Assembly (NCBI GenBank): GCA_022036555.1 | Contig: CM039130.1 | Span: 19,432,570-19,496,569, forward strand | Reading direction: 5' to 3' | DNA: 64,000 nt | Source of the DNA: Microstegium vimineum | Taxonomy: Eukaryota; Streptophyta; Magnoliopsida; Poales; Poaceae | Shown here: piece after piece, positions 46,016 to 57,665 of the stretch | Numbering within the stretch: position 1 is the stretch's first letter | How the letters are laid out: each line of letters starts with the position of its first letter | Position numbers and translations under genes: made by a program | The notes under the pieces: model-generated | Databases searched by the model: none | Told to the model about the DNA's origin: nothing | Seen by the model: the letters and a program-made list of their open reading frames with translations, nothing else

Positions 46016-47260
46016 TGTTGGTATTTCCTACGACTATTGGATAAATCCGCAAGCACACAGATTATACAATTGTAGCACTTCACCTAGGAGTATTCCAAGG
46101 TATCATAATTTATATTTTCCCAAGGGAAAGCGAAGCTAGAAATGATAATTAGAGAGAGATCCTAGAGAGCACCTCAACTTAGTACCAACTAGTATAGGGG
46201 GTAATCGAATAAAGTGATAGGAAGGGGTGATGAATGAATAAGCCATGGTAAAAGATAACTTAGAGATAACTAGTGAGTATAGCTAGGTGGGAGGACAACG
46301 AGAGAGTATAGAGACTCCTATGTAATTCAATCTACTTCAATATACTTAGCCAATTAATTAGTCTAAACACTATAGTTTATCTCCTCAATACAAGTATGCT
46401 AGGTGAGAGGATAGATCATTAGGAGGACAAAACTCCTACCGAACCGCGCTCTATTTTTATGGGGGCCTTACCTTTTAAGAACTTGCCTAAGGACTCATGG
46501 TGGAATACAAAGACTAGACAAGGCTGTCACTCTCTTGCTAGCCACAAACAATCCGTGCAACAAGCAGTAACCAAGGGTAAGATGATGTATAAGCACCACG
46601 CTTACACAAAACTCACTACTTTGACTATGATCTATAACCAAATCACCCTATAACAGGCAATGATCGCATCTTGAAAGGCCACAAGGATCACAGACTATTG
46701 ATGTAAAGGCTAGTAATAAGCAAAAGCATATAACAAGACTACAACAAGTATAGTAATGCTCAAAGTAAATACTAAATAAAGTAGAGGAAAAGTAATATAT
46801 TGAATAAGATAAAGTCTTACAAAGAAGGAAAGATACGAGAGCTATACCGGACTTTCCAGAAGACGACTCCAAAAATCCCGAGCGCAACTCGACTCAACTC
46901 TAACTCCCACTCTAGACTAACTACTAGAACAATCTAAGTAATAGAGCTTGTAAGCTTCTTCACCATGTATGAAGAGGGGGTTATGAGCCTCTATTTATAG
47001 TGGAAGGTGGAGTAGGGCTACTCCATTGCCACATCATCGATCCAGGAAGCTTCAAATCTCCACCCTTGGATCCACCACCTCTAAACCGACTTAGAGTGAG
47101 TGGTCTTGATATTCAACATGTGTTAATTGAGTGTGGCGGTTACCAGGTCCTGCACCGACCTAGGGGGAGATCGGCCGACCCCCCCTATGGCATGTTGGCT
47201 CTGCCTTGGCCTTCTAGAGCATGCCCCACTGGTCCAGGGACCATGTAGGGGGGTGGTACC
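46016..47260 (-). repeat. E LTR copy L3, left part
   Basis: It begins TGTTGGTATTTCCTACG directly against the ORF1 upstream region; gag, protease and primer site are missing between them. The minus-strand TATA box is at 46991-46999. Interrupted at 47260 by solo LTR H. Confidence 0.88.
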
Positions 47261-48502
47261 TGTTAGGAATATGCCCTAGAGCTAATCATGTAGATGATTA
47301 TATTCCGATTGTATCCATGATTAATAAAGTGTTCTTTGAATATCCATTATAGACAACAAGTATTGATTGACGATTATGTGAATTGTTTGTGGAACTCAAT
47401 TACTTGAATGGTTATTCTAAAAGTTGTCCCTGGTCGGCATTCTTGTAAAAACACACTTGAATATTAGACCAGCACATGTATTAGTTGATGGCTATGTTTC
47501 ACAAGTCATAGACATGGAGATGTCAAACTAATAATGTGGGCACATGTGAGACATGTAGGCTGGACTGACCCAACAAGAGAAAGTCTCTATTCATGTCATG
47601 TACGTTATGTCCTTAGACCTGAGATTGTGGTATGTACTCAAGATGTGAAACGATCTACTTAGGGACTATCAAACGCTACTCCGTTATTGGGTAGTTATAA
47701 AGGTGGTCATTGGGTGGTCGGGAAACATGCTGTGAGACATAGACAATCAAGATGGAATTTGCCCCTCTCTTTGTGAGAGAGATATCACTGGATCACTCAT
47801 GTGATTGGATCAACAAATGCATGGCCGTGCTTGGGTTAAGTGTTAACCCACGAGTTGAACCATATATCGAGTGGCAAAGGGAATAACTTGTACATGGTCA
47901 TAGTGGTTCGTCTGATATGATCATAGCGTATGCATAGGAGTTGACACGCCTTGCTAGAGGCCGCTATCAACTATTGGTCGAGTAAGAGTACTTGGGCCAT
48001 GTCTATGTATGCGTGAGCCTATAGGGTCGCACGCTTAAGGGGCTGGAAGCCTAATTCGGGTTGGACCCGAATTAGACTAGGTTTAGGGTTACTAATGGGC
48101 CTCCAACGTGGGAGCTCGTTAGGATGCCTATATAAGCAAGGGGTGGGCGAGGGGCGAGATTGATCCACGCTTTTTGGCAGCCGCCGTCGCCTCCCCACGC
48201 TCGCGCCTTTTGCTCCTCGCGAACCTAGCAGTCCGGAGGCGCAACGCTTCCTCCCTGCACGTGTGGGATACCTCGGAGGTGCTGCATCTGGAGCACAAGG
48301 GCGAACCGCGCGAAGGGGACGTTGAGACAGACGACCACGCAACTGCACTGCCTGCTGCGACGCGCACGACTACATCAAGTCGTCTTCCGCTGCACCGGCG
48401 CGTCTAGTGGTAATCCCGTAACCTATGGCTAGCAGTAGTTCCTGGTTTATGAGGTCGAAAAGTTTTGTTTTTCAGCTAGCGTAGCAACCTCGTATTCCTA
48501 CA
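47261..48502 (+). mobile_element. Element H: copia-like solo LTR (1242 bp)
   Basis: It starts TGTTAGGAATATGCCCTAGA, the beginning typical of a large grass copia (Angela-like) group, and ends TATTCCTACA. It is flanked by perfect GTACC duplications (47256-47260 and 48503-48507); L1 and L2 show the empty site with a single GTACC. TATATAAG is at 48129-48136. No internal region. The open frames at 48019-48407 are in its GC-rich transcribed part and overlap on both strands. Confidence 0.85.
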
Positions 48503-48507
48503 GTACC

Positions 48508-48963
48508 CCTAGATAGGGATCGGTCGACCCCCTATAGGGTTCTGGGGCCCACCTTGTCCTTACAAAAGGTGTCCCCACTTGTCATGTCTCTTGGTTCGGT
48601 CTTCTGAGTTGATTGTCACGTTGATCTCTTTGGTGTGGGCCCATGGATCCATGTGAGGTGGATTTGAACCATTGTGAGGAAGCACAAGTTGATCCAAGGG
48701 CTGAGGATCACATGGGAGTGCTTCCCCTCGATCATGGCCAGTGTGAGGAGCCTGGTGGGCCCAGCATGAGGTCGGCCGACCCACTATGTGGGTCCCACTA
48801 GCTCTCCTTGCTCCATTTCTTCTAAATCTACATCAAATACTTCATCGACATGTGGAACTTGTTATTTATAAAAGTATGCTCATTGTATGATTGTTTATCC
48901 TTGATCATGAGGTTGTTGACACTATTTTGGTTATCTAAAAGTGTGTCATTCTTGGTGTCAACA
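48508..48963 (-). repeat. E LTR copy L3, right part
   Basis: It continues L3 after H and ends TTGGTGTCAACA. The next bases GTCGT match the left flank of E at 4 of 5 positions. Confidence 0.88.
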
Positions 48964-49636
48964 GTCGTGTGGTAGTTCGCGTAGGTGACTCTTATAGCTG
49001 CGTTGATTCCTCTATAGTCCACCCTTGACACATAGGCTTGGCAGAGCGTGGTCGCGATGGAGGTGACGGTTCCGTCTTAATAGCCTCCGTAGTCGATGCT
49101 CCTTATGATGTTTTCTGAGTCAGTTATGCTATAGATGATAGTATGTAGGTAGGGTGTGCCTAGTTCCTTTTTATTTGGTAATTGCTTAGGATTCTTTTAC
49201 TCTAGCCAAATCTCGAACTAACTGACTATATTATTAGTGAGTCTTTATTTCTATCTCTGGAATACCATTTATCTTATATCTTTATTATCATATTTATTTA
49301 TCTTGACATGACTTACCCCTGCTAAAGCATTAGAAAGGTTGGTCTAATCTTAGGTCTGCACATTTATAGTCAAAGCTATATGCATTTAGGTTTCCTTTTC
49401 TATCCTATTTAATTCTTGCAATTAATTGAAAGTTTTCCTTTTGGCATAAACAATTCAACGATACTCGGAGAATCTCACCGGGTGAAATGCTACAATAGGA
49501 GAATTATTTGTGCGCTTGCGGCTATATTCTAGAGAATTATTTTATGAACTTTCAGTGTAGATTATTTCAACATTTTCTGATATCATGCTAGGGATGAAAA
49601 CTTAGTGCTAAGTGATGTTAGGAGATGTCTCGTGCA
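48964..49636 (+). repeat. Element F LTR, right part
   Basis: AT-rich LTR sequence (GTGTGGTAGTTCGCGTAGG...) that ends CTCGTGCA four bases before a primer-binding site. It is read as the continuation of 3814-4670 once E is removed. That link is inferred from order and the near-matching duplication. Confidence 0.6.
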
Positions 49637-49640
49637 TTTC

Positions 49641-49658
49641 TGGCGCCGTTCCTAAGGA
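49641..49658 (+). other. Primer-binding site after the F LTR
   Basis: TGGCGCCGTTCCTAAGGA: the first ten bases match the tRNA-Asp type site and the spacer TTTC matches that of E. The rest has diverged. Confidence 0.6.
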
Positions 49659-49682
49659 TGGGGATTTATCTCTATTTTTAGT

Positions 49683-50179
49683 ATGACGCTAACAAATGTC
49701 AACAGTGTGTCTATGCGTGATTACTATTGCTACAAATTTCAGATGCGTCTAAGAATATTTAACCCCATACTTTATGGCAAGTGTCTATTCCAACAGTTTG
49801 TTGTTGACACATATATAAAGATTGAGAGCTCCATATTACATATGCAACTATCAGATGGATATTAGGGCTGACCTATACCAAGGGTTGGTGGATAGCCTAC
49901 ATGCTGGTGAATGTAGAGCAGAAGCTGTTGGAAAGATGACAGTAATGCCTTCATCGTTAATTGGAGGCCCACGTGACATGAGGCATCGATACATGGATGC
50001 CATGGCTCTAGTATAGAGGTTCGGAAAACTGGATCTTCCTCACTATGACATGTAATCTGAACTGGGTTGAGATCAAGCGTGAACTCTACCCTGGTCAAAC
50101 GCCACAGGATCGACCAGATCTCGTTGTTCGGGTCTTCAAAACAAGGATAGAAGAGCTAAAGGATAGGCTACTAAAAAAG
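49683..50179 (+). pseudogene. Helitron Rep/helicase fragment (Helitron_like_N)
   Basis: The translated pieces match the conserved N-terminal region of Helitron Rep/helicase: VSMRDYYCYKFQMR, LFQQFVVDTYIKIESS, then (shifted frame) ADLYQGLVDSLHAGE, IGGPRDMRHRYMDAMAL and, after more shifts, NWVEIKRELYPGQTPQDRPD and RVFKTRIEELKDRLLKK. The region has at least three frame changes or stops. No Helitron end (TC start or CTRR hairpin) is seen. It begins only about 25 bp after the primer-site region of F and is cut at 50179 by element D. Confidence 0.8.
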
Positions 50180-50651
50180 TGTCGATGGGATATCCTATAG
50201 GGTACCCATGGGATGGCTTACCGGAGCTTTGGGCCTCTATCACTCAGCCCACGGAGGAAGGCAAGCAAGCAAAACCGAATTCTACTCGGTAACAACGACA
50301 AGGCCGAAGCGTAGCTTAGGACTCCTAACGTGTAAGCGAGTAGGACTAGAGCAATCCTCAGCCAGATCCTAGACTATAAAGGGCTGGTGAGGGTACCACC
50401 CAAAAAACACCTGAACATACTACGTAACACCCGATACGTAGAGCGACACACAATACCTTGTATTACAAGATCAGAGCAATAACAAGCGACCTAACTGGAC
50501 GTAGGGTTATTACTCGACTATGTCGAGGGTCTGAACCAGTATAAACCGTGTGTCCCTGCATGTCCAACCACCAAGGTTTCACTATTCGCCGTAGCACGAA
50601 CAACTGTCTCGGGTAACCCCGTGGCAGGCTATCAGTGGTAAAACATCGACA
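50180..50651 (+). repeat. 5' LTR of element D (472 bp)
   Basis: It is clearly homologous to the B LTRs along its full length and keeps the CTTACCGGAGC segment missing from the B 5' LTR. TATAAAG is near 50375. Confidence 0.93.
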
Positions 50652-50653
50652 GC

Positions 50654-50671
50654 TGGTGCGCCAGGTAGGGG
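50654..50671 (+). other. Primer-binding site of D
   Basis: TGGTGCGCCAGGTAGGGG, two bases after the LTR end. It has one C-to-T change relative to B, as in A. Confidence 0.9.
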
Positions 50672-50718
50672 CTTTCGGTGAATTTTTTCTTGAAAGCTTG
50701 GTGGACCACTACCTCAAG

Positions 50719-53700
50719 ATGATGAAATCGACGAAATCAACACTTTTCTTCGGATCATGGATCTGCGAGATCGACAACGACGTAAAACTTCAAAGCCGAC
50801 TCCGAGAAGAAGGAGTAGACGGAAAGATTGAACAAGACCTTCAAGAATTGAATAAAAAACCAAGAATCTTATGATTTCAAAACCGATCAAAACAACAGAA
50901 GAAAATGGATACGAAACAGACTTAGAAAAGGAGACGTCGTCGCACACCGACTTCAAATCAAGCACGAAAGGACTAAAGATAGCCCGAGTCAATACATACA
51001 ACCGAACGTTAGTCGGAAACAGAAACAACTCGAAAACAGTCAGGTACTCGGACCCGATCGGACTACACAACTCCGCGTATACGCACAAAGATCTCCTTCA
51101 GAAGACGATGACCAAGAGTATAGCTCTGACAGGTGCTCAAGAAGCGATGATAATGTCAACAACTCTAGAAGGATGCATCGTACACTGGCCAAACCAATCC
51201 TCGAGAACGCAAGGCGAGAACAGAGAACTACCATTCCAAGAAGGAAAAGAACTCGGATTCTATCAGGGACTATCATGCAAGCTGAGGATGAGAAACCAAC
51301 AAAGAAAAAGAACTCGGAAAATACACACTATTTACATGGCAGAACTAGAAGCTTATTTAGAACCACCACAAATACCCGACTTGAAATCATCAGATGAATC
51401 AGAAGGAGATATCTCAAACGACGAGGAAGGACACGACAATGAAACCAACGACCATAAAGTTGTAAGGCTAAAGAAGAACAAAGCTAGAGTAGGAAGAAGA
51501 AACCGAGCCACCCAGAGAAAACAAATCTGGAACAAGTATAAAGCAGAATTGATAGGATACAACAGGAAGAGGGCAGAAAGAGAATCTATGAAGAACACAA
51601 AGAGAGAAAGAACTGAGGAGCTGACAAAAGAGCTAAACATCCTTACTAAAGAAGAAAGAATCACAGATGAGACAAATAAAGAAGATGAAGACCCCAATAA
51701 ACAACCCGACGACAATACACCTCAAGAAGGACAAGGAGAAAAACAAGAGGAACAACCCCTCAAGAAGTCAATATTCCACAGATTGGGAAGAACAGAGGCA
51801 CCACAACCATCGAAAATATAGGGACAACATCTCGGACTAATAAAGCAAAACGACCCAGATTGCGGCCAGCGCTACCCGGAAGACTATGGAGAATCTAAAT
51901 ACAGAGGGGACAGGGATTATTACAGAAGAGACTAGTCACCCGACTTCAACAGAACAGAACAATACGATAGATTCCCATGTTTTGCAGGGAGACTGCAGAC
52001 ATTGAAATTACCACACAAATTCAAACCAGCAAATCACTCCAAATACAATGGAAAGGTAGAACCTAGACAATGGATAAGAGTCTATTCCCAATCCATTGAA
52101 CTCACGGGAGGAAACAATGACATTAAAGCCTTATACTTCTCAATGGCACTTGAAGCTATGCCTCTACAATGGTTTGACAAACTAAAACCACGATCAATCA
52201 AATATTGGGAAGACTTGCAAGATGCTTTCTGCAACAACTTCGCAGGAATAATAACACATCCCATGACAGCAGCAGAATTGAAGAACGTAAAGCAAAGAAA
52301 AAGAGAAACCCTGAGGGAGTATTATCGAAGGTTTGGAGAACTCAGAGCTCAAATACATGATATCACTGACAGAAAAGTAATAGAGACATTTGCGGTTGGA
52401 ATTCTAGCAAATTGGCAATTCAAAGATTATTTCAACGAAAATCCAAGATCCAATGAAGATTTCAAAAGAGCTGTCGAAAAAATGATATCGTCAGAAGAAA
52501 GAACTCGACACAGACTTACCCGAGACTTCCATGAAAATAAAAGGCTAGATTTTAGACAACAAGACAAAAGACCAAGACAAGACAACATGGTAGCAGCAAC
52601 AGACAACAAAAGAAGATACAATGATGATGACAAAGGAGGATACTACAAGAGTTACAACAACAACAGAAACACAAAACAGAATAATAGATACTCAAACAAT
52701 AACTACCAAGGCAACAACTACGCAAGAAAGCCTGCAGAAAGGATAGAAAACCTACCCTACCATATACATCCTCATGCGGGACACAAGCTAGTCGAGTGCG
52801 ACACCTTTCAACGAAGATTCACAAAGAAAGAAGATACACGAGCAAACAACTCGGAACAAAGAACAAACGAATCCGGAAAAGATACAAAGAAAGCAGAAGG
52901 AAATTATCAAGAACCTCAACAACAAATAGCAGTAATTTTTTCTGGAGTGTCATGTACAAAAAGTAAAAGACAGGAAAAGCTAGCACACAGAACCATCATG
53001 GTGGTAGAACCAGCTACCCCAAGATATTTAGACTGGTTAGAATACACAATTCAGTTTACAAGAGAAGATCAATGGACAAGTGCAGCAAATGCTGGTTATT
53101 ATCCCCTAGTAATGGGACCAACAATAGCAGGAGTGGCAGTATCTAAAGTGCTCATCGATGGAGGAGTAGGACTAAACATAATCTTCGCAGACACTTTGAG
53201 AAAGATGAATTTAGACTATGAAGGCATGATCGTACCGACAAGTATTCCCTTCTATGGGATAGTACCCGGAAGAGCTTCTATGCCATTAGGGCAGATTACC
53301 TTACAAGTTACGTTAGGAACACCCGATAAATATCAAACTGAGTTCATTAAATTTGAAGTAGCCGACTTTGAATCATGTTATCATGCAATTCTCGGAAGAC
53401 CAACACTCACGAGATACATGGCAGTACCTCACTACCCATACCTACTGCTCAAAATGCCGACAACAAAAGGAGTTCTTTCACTAAAGGGATATCTAAAGAA
53501 GGCATATGCCTGTGATGTGCAAGCCATACAAATATCAGAAAAACTGCAAGACTACAAGGAAATGGAAGACATTGCAAGGAAGGTTGAGGAAATGAATCCA
53601 GAAGAAATTCAAATACCAGCAAAGAAGCCAAACAACTTTACACCTCCAAAAGAAGCGGCCACAAAGACAATCGACTTATTAACTAGAGATTCAGAAAAGA

Positions 53701-53735
53701 CGGCAATAATCAGTGCAAACCTGGACCCCAAATAG
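50719..53735 (+). pseudogene. gag-pro: Gag-protease of element D
   Basis: The start is ATG at 50719 (MMKSTKSTLFFGSW). A one-base deletion near 50857 shifts the frame; from 50871 one frame runs to the end with TAG at 51819 and TAG at 51933 (tryptophan in B). From 52002 it is open for 577 codons. Gag core: QWIRVYSQSIELTGGNND, LEAMPLQWFDKL, REYYRRFGELRAQIHDI. An asparagine-rich linker and a finger-like PYHIHPHAGHKLVECD (first cysteine lost) follow. Protease: LDWLEYTIQFTREDQW, VLIDGGVGLNIIFADTLRK, ILGRPTLTRYMAVPHYPYLL. It ends in TAG 53733-53735, the same codon as in B. Confidence 0.9.
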
Positions 53736-56700
53736 GAACTCGTGCTCACCAACTTTCTAAGGGACAACAAAGACATATTCGCATGGAAAACAGCAGACAT
53801 GCCAGGAGTCCCAAAGGAGTTGGTTGAGCACAAAATCGACACAAATAAAGGATCAAGACCGGTAAAACAAAAGCTACGTAGATTCGCACCAGACAGGAAA
53901 GCAGCAATCAAAGAGGAAATCACAAAACTATTGGCAGCAGGATTCATCAGAGAGATAATCAACCCGGACTGGTTAGCAAATCCATTCTTAGTAGAGAAAA
54001 AGAACTTGAAAGAATGGCATATGTGTGTCGACTACATGGATCTCAACAAACACTGCTCAAAAGACCCATACGGGCCGCCAAGGATCGACCAAGTCATAGA
54101 TTCAACAGCCGGATCATCACTACTATCTTTTCTGGACTGCTACTCAGGGTACCACCAAATACCATTGAGAGAAGAAGATCAAAGTAAAACTTCATTTATA
54201 ACACCCTTCGGACATATTGCTACAAGTCAATGTCGTTTGGACTAAAAAATGCAAGAGCAACGTATCAAAAAGCAATACAAACATGCCTTGGAGATCAAAT
54301 CGGAAGAAACGCTGAAGCATACATTGATGACGTGGTAATCAAAACAAAGGAAACCAGATCACTATTGGAATACCTAGAAGAAACCTTTAAGAATCTGAAA
54401 GCTTGGAAGTGGAAATTAAACCCTACAAAATGCGTCTTTGGCGTACCATCTAGACAACTACTCGGTTTCTTAGTCAGTAATAGAGGGATTGAAGCAAACA
54501 CAAAGCAAGTCAAAGCAATTATGGATATGAAGCCACCAAAAAAGATCAAAGACATACAAAAACTAACAAGATGTATGGCAGCTCTCAACAGATTCATCTC
54601 AAAACTTGGAGAAAGAGGACTACCCTTCTTCAAGCTTCTAAAAAGGAAAGAGAACTTCGAATGGACAGAAGAGGCAAATTAAGCCTTCATCAAGTTAAAA
54701 GAATATTTGTCATCATCTCCAGTAATGACACCACCAAAAAACAAAAAAGACATGATGCTATATATCGCTACAACAAGGCACGTGGTAAGCGTGGCAGTTA
54801 TAGTGGAAGGAGGAGAACCCGGACATACCTACAAAGTACAAAGACCAGTATATTACATCAGCGAAGTACTTATAGAGTCAAAAGTCATATACCCACACGT
54901 ACAAAAACTACTCTACGCAGTACTCATAACATCAAGAAAGTTAAGGCATTATTTCCATGAGCACAAAGTAACAGTCGTGACCAACTTCCCGTTACAAGAC
55001 ATTCTCAGAAACAAAGATGCCAGAGGCCAAATATCAAAATGTGTAGTAGAACTCGGAGCTTTAAACCTAGACTTCAAAACAAGAACGACAATCAAATCAC
55101 AGATATTACCCGACTTCATCGCAGAATGGACATAACTCACACAAAAAGAACCCGAACCAATACGAGACCATTGGAAAATGTACTTCGACGGTTCTCTAAA
55201 GCTTGGAGGAGCAGGAGCAGGAGTGCTACTAATCTCCCTAGAAGGAAGACAACTAAAATACCTACTGCAAATTTTATGGCAAGCAACAAACAATGAAGCA
55301 GAATACGAAGCACTCATATACGGATTAAAAGTAGCAACTACTCTGTGAATCAAAAGAGTTCTCGCCTATGGAGATTCAGTAGTGGTAATCAACCAAGTAA
55401 ACAAAGAATGGGATTGTACAAAGAACAACATGGATGCATACTGTGTAGAAATAAGAAAACTAGAGAAGAACTTTGAAGGACTGGAAATCCATCATGTCCT
55501 AAGAGATTCAAATGTGGCAGCAGATATCCTGTCAAAACTAGGATCGGAAAGAGCAAAGGTACCACCTGGAATATTCGTAGAAGAACTTGCAAAACCATCA
55601 ATTCAAGAAAGTAGCAAACAAAAAGAAGACTCAATGGACATAGACAAAATAGAAGAACTGGATGTTTCAAGACAGATCCTAAGCATAGAAAGTGATTGGA
55701 GACAACCATACATCAACTACAAAAGTGAAAATAAACTACCCGGAGACAAAGCAGAAGCAACAAGGATTGTAAGGAAAAGCAAAGCATACTTTCTCATAAA
55801 AGGCAAATTATACAAAAGAGCAGCAGCATCTGGGGTATTACTGAAATGTGTATCGATGCAAGAAGGAAAAGAGATATTTTAAGAAATCCACTCGGAATGT
55901 TGTGGAAATCATGCATCATTTAGAACACTAATCGGTAAAGCATTCAGAAGCGGATTCTATTGGCCAACAACACTCAAAGATGCAGAACAACTAGTCAAGA
56001 CATGCAAAAGTTGCCAAATGTTTGCAAGACAATCACATGTTCCAGCACATAATCTAATCTACATACCACTAGCCTGGCCCTTTTCATGGTGGGGGCTAGA
56101 TCAAGTCGGACCTCTCAAAAAAGCAAAAGGAGGATTTGAATACATATTCGTGGCAGTAGACAAATTTACCAAATGGATCGAATACAAACCATTAGTCAAA
56201 TACAGCGCAGAAAAAACAACAGAATTCATACAAGACATCATGCACAAATTTGGGATGCTCAATCGAATAATCACAGATCTGGGATCACCGTTTACAGCAA
56301 AAGAGTTCCAATATTGGGCGAGAGACTGCGGAATAGAGATAGATTACGCATCAGTAGCTCATCCCCAAGAAAATGGACAAGTCGAAAGAGCCAATGGGCT
56401 ACTATTACAAGGCCTAAAACCAAGACTATATGAAGACCTAAAAAATTATGGAGGAAAGTGGATAGAAGAATTACCAAAAGTAGTATGGAGTTTAAGAACC
56501 CAAATCAGCAGAGCAATAGGATATTCACCTTTCTTCCTAGTATATGGATCAGAAGCCGTACTACCTGTCGACTTAATTTGGCAATCTCCAAGAATAGAAC
56601 AATACGACGAAGGAGAAGCCGAAGAAACAAGACGTCTAGAAATTGACACAATCGAAGAAATAAGAGACAATTCGGTAATACAAAATGCAAGATACCTACA

Positions 56701-56935
56701 AGGCTTACAAAGACATTACGACAGAAACATGCATCCAAGAACACTAAAGCCAGGAGACCTGGTACTGCGACTAATTGAAAAGAAAGAAGGAAGACACAAA
56801 CTACTCAGCCCACGGGAGAGTCCTTTTATCATCAAGACAGCAATACAACCCGGAACTTACGAGCTAATGATAGAAGACGAGATACAATTAAGCAACACCT
56901 GGCACATTAGCCAACTCAATAAATTCTACAACTGA
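53736..56935 (+). pseudogene. pol: Pol of element D: RT, RNase H, archaeal-type RNase H, integrase
   Basis: In frame with the protease after TAG. RT: PGVPKELVEHKID, HMCVDYMDLNKHCSKDPYGP, LLSFLDCYSGYHQIPLREED. One base is missing near 54214 (GGACATATT versus GGAGCATATT in B). After that a single frame runs to 56935 with stops only at 54680, 55133, 55346 and 55880. The RT catalytic YIDDVVIKT is near 54320. Ty3 RNase H: about 54650-55130. Archaeal-type RNase H: DGSLKLGGAGAGVLL, NNEAEYEALI, AYGDSVVVINQ and HHVLRDSNVAADILSKLGS, all key acidic residues present. Integrase: zinc finger with CKSCQ, WGLDQVGP, ITDLGSPF and HPQENGQVERANG (D, D, E present). C-terminus WHISQLNKFYN. Confidence 0.92.
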
Positions 56936-56967
56936 AGATACAAGACTTCAAGAACAAACGATAGACA

Positions 56968-57665
56968 AGTCATCCGTTTCGTGAGACGGCATGACAAGCC
57001 AACAACTTTGCACCATGAGTGGCACTATCTGGAATTCCAAGTCAATTGCTTCGTGAAGTAACATGACAAACCGACTGCTTTGCACCATGAGCGGCACTAT
57101 CTGGAATTCCAAGTCAATTGCTTCGTGAAGTAACATGACAAACCGACTACTTTGCACCATGAGCGGCACAGTCTGGTTCATATATATAAGTCTACCGTTT
57201 CGTGAGATGGCATGACAAGCTGATAGCTTTGCACCATGAGCGGCACTATCTAGCATTTTAAGTCAATTGCTTCGTGAAGCAACTTGACAAATAGACTACT
57301 TTGCACCATGAGCGTCACTGTCTGATTCATATATATAAGATTACCGTTTCGTGAGACGGCATGACAAGCTGACAGCTTTGCACCATGAGTGGCACTGTCT
57401 AGCATTCTAAGTCAATTGCTTCGTGAAGCAACATGACAAACCGACTGGTTTGCACCATGAGTGGCACAGTCTGGTTCATATATATAAGTCTACCGTTTCT
57501 TGAGACAGCATGACAAGTCGACAGCTTTGCACCATGAGCGGCACAGTCTAGCATTCTAAAGTCAATTGCTTCGTGAAGCAACATGACAAACCGACTGCTT
57601 TGCACCATGAGCGGCACAGTCTGGTCCATATCTACAAGTCAACCATTTCGTGAGACGGTGTGACA
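56968..57665 (+). repeat. Structured dimeric tandem repeats of element D
   Basis: Same A/B half-repeat system as in B, starting 33 bp after the pol stop. The order differs: the first A half is followed by two B-type halves, so the array has gained a half-unit relative to B. Paired arm variants include GCTGATAG with CTATCTAGC and GCTGACAG with CTGTCTAGC. The loop TTTGCACCATGAGCGGCA is nearly constant. TATATATAAG follows most B halves. Confidence 0.88.

Larger units (their letters stand above)
4671..48963 (-). mobile_element. Element E: Athila-like gypsy compound, LTR-internal-LTR-internal-LTR
   Basis: Three LTR copies (L1 4671-6380; L2 14984-15492 plus 41551-42741; L3 46016-47260 plus 48508-48963) flank two internal regions, all on the minus strand. 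I1 (6381-14983) keeps gag-protease and an Athila ORF1-like gene. I2 (42742-46015) keeps only the ORF1-like gene. Each LTR is about 1.70 kb once later insertions are removed and has TGTTG...CAACA ends. L2 has a polypurine tract on its right and a primer-binding site on its left, so it serves both internal regions. The outer flanks GTTGT (4666-4670) and GTCGT (48964-48968) agree at 4 of 5 bases, which fits one old insertion into the F LTR. No reverse transcriptase or integrase is present. Confidence 0.85.

Noticed and set aside
48019..48407. Arginine- and serine-rich open frames on both strands
   Set aside because: They lie inside solo LTR H with its TATA box and overlap each other. They are composition effects.
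49683..50179. Complete Helitron with ends
   Set aside because: No TC 5' end, no CTRR end and no 3' hairpin were found. Only an interior coding fragment is present.
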